Below, in pieces: positions 9,328 through 16,911 of a stretch of 53,577 bases of DNA. Made by a program: the position numbers and the translations under genes. Source of the stretch: a virus; IMG/VR virus record IMGVR_UViG_3300033571_023126, positions 1 to 53,577 of that record. The stretch is one strand, 5' to 3'. The notes under the pieces are model-generated. The model searched no databases and was not told the origin of the DNA. It saw only the letters and a list, made by a program, of their open reading frames with translations. The stretch's first letter is position 1. Each line of letters begins with the position of its first letter.

Positions 9328-9648
9328 TTAATTAAAAAAATGTTGGTTAAGTCTGATTACCAATTGAGAAATGCCAACATAAAAAGGGAAAAGAATTAAA
9401 GATATTGGTAAAGGAATTGAAAAAATTATAATAAAAGGAATATAGAAAAATAAATTTACCCAAAAAGAAAAACAATAAATACAACCACCTAATACCTTAA
9501 ATATTTTTGGATGATTATCATAAAATTTTTCTTGAATAAATTCATAATACCAATCAAATATATTTCCTTCATTAAAACAAAAATCAAGAAAATAATTAAA
9601 TAATCCTTGTCCAATTGCGAAAAATAAAATTAATAAAACAAAATTCAT
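9328..9648 (-). CDS. Small membrane protein with a paired-Cys motif
   Basis: The 106-residue protein has a hydrophobic N-terminal helix (MNFVLLILFFAIGQGLF), a hydrophilic middle, the sequence LGGCIYCFSFWVNLFF at about residues 53-68, and a hydrophobic segment of about 30 residues rich in I, L, F and P. The C-x-x-C-x-x-x-W pattern before membrane segments recalls DUF1360-type phage and sporulation membrane proteins. It is in a late unit, 3 nt after a 19-codon cysteine-rich ORF. A holin or other lysis role would fit the position and topology but is not shown. Confidence 0.5.
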   Translation of the reverse strand: MNFVLLILFFAIGQGLFNYFLDFCFNEGNIFDWYYEFIQEKFYDNHPKIFKVLGGCIYCFSFWVNLFFYIPFIIIFSIPLPISLILFPFYVGISQLVIRLNQHFFN

Positions 9649-9651
9649 AAA

Positions 9652-9711
9652 TTATTTTTTAGGTTTAATAGGTTTTTTAACTCCACCACAACCACATTTT
9701 TGTGTTTTCAT
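9652..9711 (-). CDS. 19-residue basic, cysteine-rich microprotein
   Basis: The ORF encodes MKTQKCGCGGVKKPIKPKK and ends with TAA. It is preceded by AAAAAGGT directly before the ATG and, 10 nt upstream, by the late-promoter octamer. The C-G-C-G-G core with flanking lysines could bind a metal or nucleic acid. It ends 3 nt before the start of the membrane protein at 9648, so it may also act as a translational lead-in. Very short, but the promoter, a good ribosome site and the tight spacing support it. Confidence 0.45.
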   Translation of the reverse strand: MKTQKCGCGGVKKPIKPKK

Positions 9712-9721
9712 ACCTTTTTAA

Positions 9722-9729
9722 AATAAATA
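9722..9729 (-). promoter_or_regulatory. Putative late promoter, TATTTATT on the minus strand
   Basis: The plus strand reads AATAAATA 10 nt upstream of the microprotein start at 9711. The divergent late promoter for the gene at 9776 lies only 25 bp away (9754-9761), so this is a compact bidirectional late promoter region. Confidence 0.45.
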
Positions 9730-9753
9730 TTATAAAAAAACAAAAAATTTTAA

Positions 9754-9761
9754 TATTTATT
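9754..9761 (+). promoter_or_regulatory. Putative late promoter, TATTTATT
   Basis: TATTTATT lies 14 nt before the ATG at 9776 and would drive the unit that runs from 9776 to at least 13630. Confidence 0.5.
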
Positions 9762-9775
9762 AAAAAACATTAGAA

Positions 9776-10405
9776 ATGAAAAAAAGAATATTTAAGAAAA
9801 GAGAATTGGAAGAATTGATTGATAAAGATGGAGCAATAATTGATGGGGATGATAAACCAAATCAATTTCAAAATCAAACTGGTTCTCAATCAACCACAGA
9901 TGATTTTGTAAAAACATCCAGACAAGACCCATCACTTCAAGGTGGGTATGCATGGGGTGGATTATTTGGTATTTCTGCAATGGGTATTTCTGAATCTTTA
10001 AATAAAAGTGAAGAAACTGACCTAAAAATTTATAAATCTGAATTAAATTTCTTGAATAAAATAAAATCTACATCTGAAAAATCCTTAAATAGAAAAAAAG
10101 AATTAGAAAAATTAATCCAAAATCTTGAGAAAAAACAATTGGATGAAATAAAGAAACAAAAATTTATTGAAATTTTAAAAGAACAAGAAGAAAATACGAT
10201 TGGTTTAGAACCAAAATTAAATGATATAATTTACCAATCACCAATTTTTCATAGAACTCTTAAATATATGATTGATATGGGTAATATGGATGTTGTATCT
10301 GGTGATGTATTATATGCTGGATTTTATAATTTATTAAAAACTTTTGATTTTTCAACAATAAATCCTGAACAAAAACAAATATTAACAAATTTAATAAATG
10401 GGTAA
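9776..10405 (+). CDS. Probable virion protein with central coiled coil
   Basis: The 209-residue protein is of unknown function. The first 75 residues hold a polar, low-complexity region with IIDGDDKPNQFQNQTGSQS and TTDDFVKTSRQDP, then a Gly-rich stretch ending GGLFGISAMG. Residues 80-140 are a strongly charged coiled coil (KNSEEKSLNRKKELEKL-like heptads). The C-terminus is globular. It is the first gene of a late unit and its last 8 bases overlap the start of the modular protein at 10398 in another frame. The overlap and shared promoter suggest linked production; a head or head-associated role is inferred. Confidence 0.5.
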   Translation: MKKRIFKKRELEELIDKDGAIIDGDDKPNQFQNQTGSQSTTDDFVKTSRQDPSLQGGYAWGGLFGISAMGISESLNKSEETDLKIYKSELNFLNKIKSTSEKSLNRKKELEKLIQNLEKKQLDEIKKQKFIEILKEQEENTIGLEPKLNDIIYQSPIFHRTLKYMIDMGNMDVVSGDVLYAGFYNLLKTFDFSTINPEQKQILTNLING

Positions 10406-13136
10406 TTTAAAACTAACTTCTAGAGCCAATCAACAAGAACTAAAGGCAATAGAATTTTATTCAAATAAAATTAAAAATAAGGAAAAATTTAATTTACCAG
10501 TAAAAGTTTTTATATTTTTACCAGATGATATAAAACGAAAATATGTTAGACATAAATTTGATAATGGACAAGTAATATATTATAATGAACTTGATTATTT
10601 GGATTTAAATGAAAAAGAAAAAGAATCATTTTATAATGAATTTGCTGGTAATATAAATAATAATATACCAAGTCAATATAAAGGTTATGAAATTTATAAA
10701 AATAGTTTGGAAGGTGTTGTAAGTTGGGAAAATGACAAATATTTGTTTTATGCCACACCTTTTTGGGATAATTATCCTGTTATTCCAATACATTTAAGTT
10801 ATGATAAACAAAAAAACATTGACACAGAGTTCCAAAGTATAATACACATACCTGAAACATATAATAGAATAATTGATAGTATTATATATAATTATAATTT
10901 AACAAACAAAGAAATTTTTGATTTTATAGGTAATTTTTATTTACCGAAGGTTTATGAAGAAATAAAAAAATTAGAGATAAAATATGAGAGTGAAAAAATA
11001 AATGAAGGTTTAAAACTAACTTCTCGTGCATCACAACAAGAAAAACAAAGGGAAGAATATATTAGAAATATATTATCCAAAAATATTAATGATGTAACAC
11101 CAGAAGAAATTAGATTTATTGGTGATGATAATGCAAAACCAATTTATGTTAAGATAATTGATAAACTTCAAAAATTACAACAAGAACCATATCATGAAAT
11201 TGAAAAGGATTTTAGAGATGATATAACAAAAATTACTTTTTCATTAGATGATAGTGGTTATTATAGAATTGAATTTTGGGATGATTTCATTCTTTTAATT
11301 AAAACTGAATTAGAAAATTTAAAAATAACTTTATATAAGGAATTTAAAACTGTTGGTGAATTATTGGATTTTTTAAAAAAAGAAAATATAAGTGAGGGAT
11401 TAAATTTAAAATCTCGTGCTGGAGACCAGGAAAGACAAAGGGAGGAATATATAAATCAAATATTAAAAAAAGGTTTAGAAAATTTATCAAATCCTGAATA
11501 TAATTTTTTATTAGATACCCACCCAAAATATACTTACAAAATAAGTGATTTCATAATTAAAGAAATGGGTGATTATGATTATGAAATAGAAGAAAGACAA
11601 GGATTAAAAGGTAAATTTATTAATTCAGTTACATTTGAACTTAAAGATGTTAATTTTAGATGTAATTTGCCTGATTTAACTTATTCTTATTCTACAATAG
11701 AAAGAAGAACATTATCTAATGGGGTTTCTTATAATCAACCAGTTAGAGTTTTTGGTAGTGCAAATACAATAAAAGAATTAATACAAAAAGGAAAAGAAAT
11801 TATTGAAAGAGAAAAAGAAACTTTTAAAGGAATTTTTAAACAAAAGGAAATAAAAGAAGGATTAAAATTAACTTCTCGTGCAAACCAAAATCTAAAACAA
11901 AAAATTGAATATATAAATAAAACCCAAGTAAATAAAAGTAATTGGGGAATGGTTTTGGATGACGAATATAATCCAATAAAAGAAGTATTTGATTCTGTTA
12001 ATGAAGAAAAAAGAAAAGAAATAACTAAATTATCTGAACAAATTAAATATTGGTATAAAAGAATAAAATATTATGAAAACGAATTAAAAGAAATATTAAA
12101 TAGAAGGGGTTTATTAAGTGATAATTTAGAATTAAATCCTTCACTTGAAGATGATGATTGGATTAATGTTGGGGTTCTGTATTATGGATATTTTTATTAT
12201 GATGATATGGATATTATAGGACATTATAATATATATAATGATACTTTTGATTTAGATAAAGATTCTTTAGAAAATATTGAAAAAATATTGACTGGTGGTA
12301 ACATTGAAGATGATTTTATAAAAGAGGGTTTAGGTGATAAAATAAAATCTCGTGCATCACAACAAGAAAAACAAAGGGAAGAATATATAAATCAGATTTT
12401 AAAAAAACCAATTGAAGAATTTACAACATCTGATTTGGGGTTTTTTACGTTGTATCATACTAATTTAAAAAAATTAAAAGAAAAATTTGAAAGGGAACTA
12501 AATAAAAAAATTAATTTCCCTATAACATTTGATAGAATAAGTATAATAATATATTCTGATTATTTGAAAAATTTATTTATTGGATTTAGTCATTTCGATA
12601 TACTTTTAGTACACCCAAATTTACCAACATTTCATGGATTTAATAAATTAGGTGATGCATTAGAAAAAATGAAAGAATATGAAGAAAATGATAATTCAAA
12701 ATATGATAGTTTTGGTAAACTTAATGAAACAAATTCTGAATTAGAAGGAAAAGAATTTGTAATACCTGGTTTTGTTAAAGAAGAAATAAAAAAATACCAA
12801 AAAGAATATGGAATGTCATCAAAACGTTCAAACTACCTTTTAAATCAAAATACTATTTCTTATTATGAAATTAAAAGGTTAAAAAACTTTTTTGACAAAA
12901 ATAATGATGGAATTGATTTTTATCTTGCAGGTGGATTGGAAATGAAAAGTTGGATTGAAAATATTTTAAATCAATACAGAGGTCAAATACATAAAAAGAA
13001 AGAAACCCTATATGATATAGGTTTGGATAATCAGTTTAAAAAAACACATACAAAAGATAAAAATAAAATGGTTAAACCATCATTAGGTATTGACAAAGTT
13101 CCAACAACATCAAGAGGAATAAAAAATAATCTATGA
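10398..13136 (+). CDS. Five-module late polyprotein with putative prohead protease sites
   Basis: The 912-residue protein is built from repeated modules. Each starts with G-x-x-L/I-x-SRA and a charged helix like QQEKQREEYI, followed by about 110 residues of mixed alpha/beta sequence. Modules begin at residues 2, 204, 334, 488 and 644. The last four are each directly preceded by I-x-E: INE (201-203), ISE (331-333), IKE (485-487), IKE (641-643). This matches the [I/L]-x-E rule for cleavage by T4 gp21-type prohead proteases, with Gly after the cut. The C-terminal 130 residues are different and basic. I infer a precursor packaged in the head and cut into five proteins. The same module occurs at 19607-21043. 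No enzyme motif was found in the modules. Confidence 0.65.
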   Translation: MGNLKLTSRANQQELKAIEFYSNKIKNKEKFNLPVKVFIFLPDDIKRKYVRHKFDNGQVIYYNELDYLDLNEKEKESFYNEFAGNINNNIPSQYKGYEIYKNSLEGVVSWENDKYLFYATPFWDNYPVIPIHLSYDKQKNIDTEFQSIIHIPETYNRIIDSIIYNYNLTNKEIFDFIGNFYLPKVYEEIKKLEIKYESEKINEGLKLTSRASQQEKQREEYIRNILSKNINDVTPEEIRFIGDDNAKPIYVKIIDKLQKLQQEPYHEIEKDFRDDITKITFSLDDSGYYRIEFWDDFILLIKTELENLKITLYKEFKTVGELLDFLKKENISEGLNLKSRAGDQERQREEYINQILKKGLENLSNPEYNFLLDTHPKYTYKISDFIIKEMGDYDYEIEERQGLKGKFINSVTFELKDVNFRCNLPDLTYSYSTIERRTLSNGVSYNQPVRVFGSANTIKELIQKGKEIIEREKETFKGIFKQKEIKEGLKLTSRANQNLKQKIEYINKTQVNKSNWGMVLDDEYNPIKEVFDSVNEEKRKEITKLSEQIKYWYKRIKYYENELKEILNRRGLLSDNLELNPSLEDDDWINVGVLYYGYFYYDDMDIIGHYNIYNDTFDLDKDSLENIEKILTGGNIEDDFIKEGLGDKIKSRASQQEKQREEYINQILKKPIEEFTTSDLGFFTLYHTNLKKLKEKFERELNKKINFPITFDRISIIIYSDYLKNLFIGFSHFDILLVHPNLPTFHGFNKLGDALEKMKEYEENDNSKYDSFGKLNETNSELEGKEFVIPGFVKEEIKKYQKEYGMSSKRSNYLLNQNTISYYEIKRLKNFFDKNNDGIDFYLAGGLEMKSWIENILNQYRGQIHKKKETLYDIGLDNQFKKTHTKDKNKMVKPSLGIDKVPTTSRGIKNNL

Positions 13137-13630
13137 CAATAGAATTTATTAAAAATATTATTAGTGAAGATAAATTTTTAAATCATTATGTGAATGAAAG
13201 AATTAGGAAATTACTATATTTTATTATATAGTTTTATACGGTTCGTTCAACTGCAACTGCATATAAAATAATTAATGATTTCATAAAGAATATTAATCCT
13301 GATACAATAAATTTTTCACCACAAACTGATGGAAACAAAAAAGTTTATTTTAATGAATTTTTTATAGATAGGTTACAAACTCTTTTTAACGGTTATGATA
13401 TTTTTTCTGATAAAATAAAAGAATATGTTTTAATGGTTAAAAAAGAAAAATCTAATGCAGGTGAAGAAAGAATAAAAAAAATAGTTGAGAATACTGAAAT
13501 GAATTATAATGATGCATTTAATTATGTAAAATACCCACATAAAAGAAAAAATAAAATGAAAGGAATTATTAGAAATGATTTTAGAAAAGAACAATTAAAA
13601 AGAATTGTCTATTCAATAAAATATTTTTAG
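13133..13630 (+). pseudogene. Late gene interrupted by an in-frame amber codon
   Basis: ATG at 13133 overlaps the previous stop in the form ATGA. The frame reads MTIEFIKNIISE at the N-terminus, meets TAG at 13229-13231, then stays open in the same frame to TAG at 13628. The total would be 165 residues with one amber codon. The part after the stop has normal phage composition (lysine-rich helices), so it was coding recently. TAG is a normal terminator for other genes here, so general recoding is unlikely. The first 12 residues resemble the N-terminal helix of the WYL-like protein at 14848 and end in ISE, a possible packaging signal. It may be a nonsense mutation, suppression, a sequencing error, or reinitiation at ATG 13433. 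Confidence 0.5.
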
Positions 13631-13633
13631 ATA

Positions 13634-13641
13634 TATTTATA
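13634..13641 (+). promoter_or_regulatory. Putative late promoter, TATTTATA
   Basis: TATTTATA lies 16 nt before the ATG at 13658, just after the stop of the interrupted gene. Confidence 0.5.
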
Positions 13642-13657
13642 TAAAAAACTAAATATT

Positions 13658-13903
13658 ATGCCATCACCATTAGAATTAATAGGAAATGTACAAAGACCTG
13701 ATAATAAGGCAAGAAATATATATAACGAACAACCAGGTTCATTATATGACACAAATCACCCAAATGCATTATCTACTGGAGATATTAAGGGTAAAGGTGA
13801 ATTAAATGGTTCAATTGGTTCTTCTTTGGATATTTTGGAAAGAGGTAATGCAACATCAAGAAATCGTTTTAATTCTTCTTACACTTATCCAGATTTTATT
13901 TAA
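13658..13903 (+). CDS. Small probable virion protein
   Basis: This 81-residue protein is polar and low in Lys compared with its neighbours, with a Gly-rich middle (STGDIKGKGELNGSIGSS) followed by LDILERGNATSRNRFNSS. Short proteins of this make-up, with D-I-x-x-R-x-x-x-x-x-R-N, occur among structural genes of large phages, but I cannot name its family or role. It has its own late promoter and is 7 nt from the zincin gene that follows. No membrane segment or catalytic motif. Confidence 0.5.
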   Translation: MPSPLELIGNVQRPDNKARNIYNEQPGSLYDTNHPNALSTGDIKGKGELNGSIGSSLDILERGNATSRNRFNSSYTYPDFI

Positions 13904-13910
13904 TTTATTT

Positions 13911-14831
13911 ATGAGGTATTTATTGGAATTATTACTTGAAAGTGGGTATTTAAAAGAAATGAAACCGACTTTAGAATATCTTTATAATATTATCTTAAAT
14001 AAATATAACAATAAAAAATGGAATTTAACATCACAAAATGAAATAAAAATTAATTTAAAAGAAAATATTAAATTAAAAGAATATAATATAAATGGACTAT
14101 TAATAGAATTGATTATAATCAAAAATGATTATACCATAAATCATGGTTGGTGTTCCAATAGATTTGATTTTTACGGTGATTTTGATGTATATGATGCAAA
14201 GATAGGAATTACATTAAATATTAATAATGAAGAAAATATAGAATATATTTTATCACATGAATTATTACATCTTTATCAGTTAATAAAAACATTTAATAAC
14301 AATAGAATTAATAAAGACATTGAAAATACAAAAATATATCAAAAACTTTATAATGAAGATGATATATGGAATTATTTCATTAACACACTTTACTATTTTT
14401 TAAATTCAGAGGAATCTGCTAGAATAAATTCTATACTACATCATATAAAAAATAGTAATCCAAATAACACAAAACAAAGTTGGGATATATTTTTTAATTC
14501 AGAAGAATTTAAATATCTAAATCAATATAAAAATTTTGATTTTAAGAAACATTTAAAAAATGTTAACAATATTGATGAATATATAAATAAATTTAAGGAA
14601 TTAAAAGGTGATAGAACAAGAAATACAGAACACTTTATTTCTTATTGGTCAGGAATGATTAAATCAAAAATAAACAATTACGAAAAGAAATTGTACAAAA
14701 AAATTAACTTATTGAATTATGAGATGTTTGGAAAAAATCTAAATGAAACTTTTTATTCTGAAATATCTGAACAACCTATTTTTGAATTTGATAGATTTTT
14801 GCATCCTTTAAATTCACCTATTATAAAATAA
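13911..14831 (+). CDS. Zincin-like putative metalloprotease (HELLH), second copy
   Basis: With ATG 13911 the protein has 306 residues; an in-frame upstream start would overlap the previous gene, so it is not preferred. HELLH is at residues 116-120 in the helix NIEYILSHELLHLYQLI, and EESAR follows at 167-171. The gap between motif and E-x-x-A-R is about 47 residues, as in the protein at 5809-6663; the rest has diverged strongly, so the two are old paralogues. The C-terminus holds FYSEISE followed by about 18 residues, a possible prohead protease site. Zinc binding and proteolysis follow from the motif; target and timing (virion-borne or late intracellular) are unknown. Confidence 0.5.
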   Translation: MRYLLELLLESGYLKEMKPTLEYLYNIILNKYNNKKWNLTSQNEIKINLKENIKLKEYNINGLLIELIIIKNDYTINHGWCSNRFDFYGDFDVYDAKIGITLNINNEENIEYILSHELLHLYQLIKTFNNNRINKDIENTKIYQKLYNEDDIWNYFINTLYYFLNSEESARINSILHHIKNSNPNNTKQSWDIFFNSEEFKYLNQYKNFDFKKHLKNVNNIDEYINKFKELKGDRTRNTEHFISYWSGMIKSKINNYEKKLYKKINLLNYEMFGKNLNETFYSEISEQPIFEFDRFLHPLNSPIIK

Positions 14832-14835
14832 TTGA

Positions 14836-14843
14836 TATTTATA
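14836..14843 (+). promoter_or_regulatory. Putative late promoter, TATTTATA
   Basis: TATTTATA begins 5 nt after the zincin stop and ends 4 nt before the ATG at 14848, so the mRNA leader would be almost absent. Confidence 0.5.
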
Positions 14844-14847
14844 AATA

Positions 14848-15279
14848 ATGAAATCAATATATAATCTATTTAAGGAAATTATTTCTGAAAGTGTTGCAAG
14901 ATACAGAGTACTTGATGCAATAACTAATAGAAAGGTTATTAGATTTTATTATATAGGTGATACAGTTAATGTTAGAGGTTATAGAACAGTTGAACCTGTT
15001 GCATTTGGTTTATCTAAGGCAAATAACCCTGTAATTAGGGCATGGCAAAGGGATGGAGTATCTGACCACCCAAATGAAGTTCCAGGTTGGAGATTATTCA
15101 GAACTGATAGAATAATTCAATGGCAAGTACTTAGAAATCAAAGATTTGATGAAGTTAGACCAGGATTTAATCCAAATGGTGATGAATCAATGAATAGAGT
15201 TGAGGCAATTGCAAATTTTAATGATGTTCCACCAAGAAATAATAATGAATTAACTGATGATTTTGGCGGTGCATTTTAA
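14848..15279 (+). CDS. WYL-like protein with putative capsid-targeting N-terminus
   Basis: The 143-residue protein starts with a short amphipathic helix, MKSIYNLFKEIISE, ending in I-S-E before a Ser. This matches a T4-type capsid-targeting peptide with its [I/L]-x-E cut. The rest (VLDAITNRKVIRFYYIGD, then RTVEPVAFG, then IRAWQRDG, then WRLFRTDRI) follows the strand order of WYL domains: an x-x-I-x-x-x-x-x-x-I-x-F-Y-Y start, R-x-V-E-P, and a final R-x-F-R-x-D-R-I. WYL domains sense ligands or nucleic acid in transcription regulators. The last 45 residues are polar and disordered. A WYL-like protein carried in the virion could act on host transcription at infection; that is inference. Confidence 0.55.
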   Translation: MKSIYNLFKEIISESVARYRVLDAITNRKVIRFYYIGDTVNVRGYRTVEPVAFGLSKANNPVIRAWQRDGVSDHPNEVPGWRLFRTDRIIQWQVLRNQRFDEVRPGFNPNGDESMNRVEAIANFNDVPPRNNNELTDDFGGAF

Positions 15280-15293
15280 AATTAATAATTATT

Positions 15294-15440
15294 TTAAAGT
15301 TTTGTATCAATTCTCCAAATATTATATCCATCTTTATGTTTTTTAAAAACAAAGAAATATTCAGGATTTTGATATTTTAGTTTTTTAATATGATAACTAA
15401 TTTTATATCTTTCTTTGTTTTTTTTCACAAAAATATGCAT
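15294..15440 (-). CDS. Short antisense-oriented ORF, 48 residues
   Basis: The ORF starts MHIFVKKNKERYKISYHI and ends DGYNIWRIDTKL. It is basic with alternating aromatic residues, suggestive of a small beta protein with a Y-x-F-x-V-F core and W-R-I end. It occupies most of an otherwise empty 200-nt gap between two plus-strand late genes. Upstream on the minus strand is AAATATTTGCAG, overlapping the divergent late promoter at 15465. Coding sense is suggested by composition and full use of the gap. No family recognised. Confidence 0.4.
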   Translation of the reverse strand: MHIFVKKNKERYKISYHIKKLKYQNPEYFFVFKKHKDGYNIWRIDTKL

Positions 15441-15464
15441 TTTTACTTTATTTTTTTCTGCAAA

Positions 15465-15472
15465 TATTTATA
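15465..15472 (+). promoter_or_regulatory. Putative late promoter, TATTTATA
   Basis: TATTTATA lies 11 nt before the ATG at 15484, at the head of the unit 15484-17118. Confidence 0.5.
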
Positions 15473-15483
15473 ATTAAAAAATC

Positions 15484-16239
15484 ATGGACATTAAAGTATC
15501 ACAAAAAGAGGCACAAGAAAGAGCAAATAAATTAACACAATTATTAAATAGAAGTAAAATGGTTATGGAGAAATCTGAATCTGTTGATATTAAAAATATA
15601 ACCAAAGACCCAATACAACCATCAAGATACCCCATAAATGAGGATTATAAGACTTATAACGAAGTTTCAGAAGATTATGATTCAATGTATGACCAAATAG
15701 AGAAAATGTCACCAAATCTATTACAAACAACAATTAACCCACAACAACATGGATTAATGGAAGAAAATACATTTGTTCCACAATATCATCCACAATATAT
15801 TCCTGAACAACCAAGTGGAAATATTAGGGAAGAAGTTAAAAAGAAACTACCAAAAGATATATTGGAAATAATGGAAAAAACTCCAATCCCAAAAATTGAT
15901 GCAACTGCAATAACTGGTAATATTGGTGTACCTATGAATATTATAAATAAAAGTAAGGATTTGCAAAATCGTTTGGATGAAAAATATGAAATTAAACCAC
16001 AAGGTAATATTAAGAAAGGTAATATTCAAAAACCAACAAATTTAAGGGATAGGGAAGTTTTAAAAGAAAATAGAAATTTTAATTTTGATATTAATGAACT
16101 AAGAAGTGTAATTAAGGAAATTGTTTATGAAACAATAAATGAGGTTTATGAGGAAAAATTAATTAAGGAAGATATTAATATTAAAATTGGTAATACAATA
16201 TTTTCAGGTAGTTTAAAACCAATTAAAAAGGTAAAATAA
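15484..16239 (+). CDS. Probable prohead core/structural protein with conserved C-terminal helix
   Basis: The 251-residue protein is polar and largely disordered for 190 residues (many N, Q, P, E), then ends in a charged helix, NFDINELRSVIKEIVYETIN, followed by LIKED and a beta hairpin IKIGNTIFSGSLKPIKKVK. A long charged helix followed by an I-G-N-x-x-F-x-G-x-L-x-x-I-K-K ending is a pattern I associate with head-core proteins of large myoviruses, though I cannot name the family. The helix NELRSVIKEI closely resembles NELRSLIKQI at the N-terminus of the protein at 33414-33896, which suggests a shared docking signal. It holds two I-K-E tripeptides. Role inferred. Confidence 0.45.
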   Translation: MDIKVSQKEAQERANKLTQLLNRSKMVMEKSESVDIKNITKDPIQPSRYPINEDYKTYNEVSEDYDSMYDQIEKMSPNLLQTTINPQQHGLMEENTFVPQYHPQYIPEQPSGNIREEVKKKLPKDILEIMEKTPIPKIDATAITGNIGVPMNIINKSKDLQNRLDEKYEIKPQGNIKKGNIQKPTNLRDREVLKENRNFNFDINELRSVIKEIVYETINEVYEEKLIKEDINIKIGNTIFSGSLKPIKKVK

Positions 16240-16242
16240 AAT

Positions 16243-16899
16243 ATGTTTTCATACTACGGAAGTAAAAGTAAAATAGTTAAATATTATCCACCACCTAAAT
16301 ATTCAAAAATAATTGAACCATTTGCTGGAAGTGCAAGATATAGTTTAAAATATTGGGAAAATGATATTTTGTTAGTAGATAAATATGAAAAAATTTATAA
16401 TTTGTGGAAATATTTACAATCTTGTTCTGAAAAAGATATTTTAAAACTACCAAATTTTAATAGAGGTGAATATTTTAATACAGATGGGTTAATAGAAGAA
16501 GAAATTACATTACTTGGTTTTATTGCAGGGCAAGGTGCATCAATCCCACAAAAAAAAGCAGGAACATTTCAAGGAATGAATCCACAAAAAACTAAAGAAA
16601 GAATATCATCTAATTTATATAAAATTAAACATTGGGAAATAAAGTTAGGTAATTATGATGAAATTAAAAATGAAGAAGCAACATGGTTCATAGACCCACC
16701 ATATCAATATGGTGGTCATAGATATAAATGGAGTAATAAACTTATAGATTTTAATAAACTTTCTGAATGGTCAAAATCTAGAATTGGTCAAATTATTGTT
16801 TGTGAAAATAGTAAGGCAGATTGGATGGAATTCAAACCAATGAAATCAATGAATGGTTCAAAACATCAAACAGTAGAATGTTTTTGGACTAATGAATAA
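16243..16899 (+). CDS. D12-class (Dam-like) DNA adenine methyltransferase
   Basis: The 218-residue protein has the N-terminal FSYYGSKSKIVKYY, the SAM-binding motif EPFAGSARYSLKYW (25-38), and the catalytic DPPY at 151-154 in ATWFIDPPYQYGG. This order is that of the D12/Dam family of N6-adenine methyltransferases. It is short for the family (about 260-280 residues), so the target recognition part is reduced. It starts 3 nt after the core-like gene and would be made late. It could modify phage DNA against restriction before packaging. A second, different D12 enzyme is at 47490-48299. Confidence 0.8.
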   Translation: MFSYYGSKSKIVKYYPPPKYSKIIEPFAGSARYSLKYWENDILLVDKYEKIYNLWKYLQSCSEKDILKLPNFNRGEYFNTDGLIEEEITLLGFIAGQGASIPQKKAGTFQGMNPQKTKERISSNLYKIKHWEIKLGNYDEIKNEEATWFIDPPYQYGGHRYKWSNKLIDFNKLSEWSKSRIGQIIVCENSKADWMEFKPMKSMNGSKHQTVECFWTNE

Positions 16900-16911
16900 A
16901 AAGTTAAATAA

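Noticed and set aside
13229-13231. Genome-wide recoding of TAG as a sense codon
   Set aside because: Only one gene has an in-frame TAG, while several unrelated genes end at TAG directly before well-placed next starts (26723-26725, 31673-31675). The other large genes read through without TAG.
13236-13262. T-arm-like sequence (GGTTCGTTC) suggesting a tRNA
   Set aside because: No matching stems or anticodon arm could be drawn around it, and the region reads as an open coding frame on both sides of the amber codon.
13806-13910. Longer start of the second zincin at 13806
   Set aside because: The extension overlaps the whole second half of the gene at 13658 in another frame. ATG 13911 sits 7 nt after that gene's stop.
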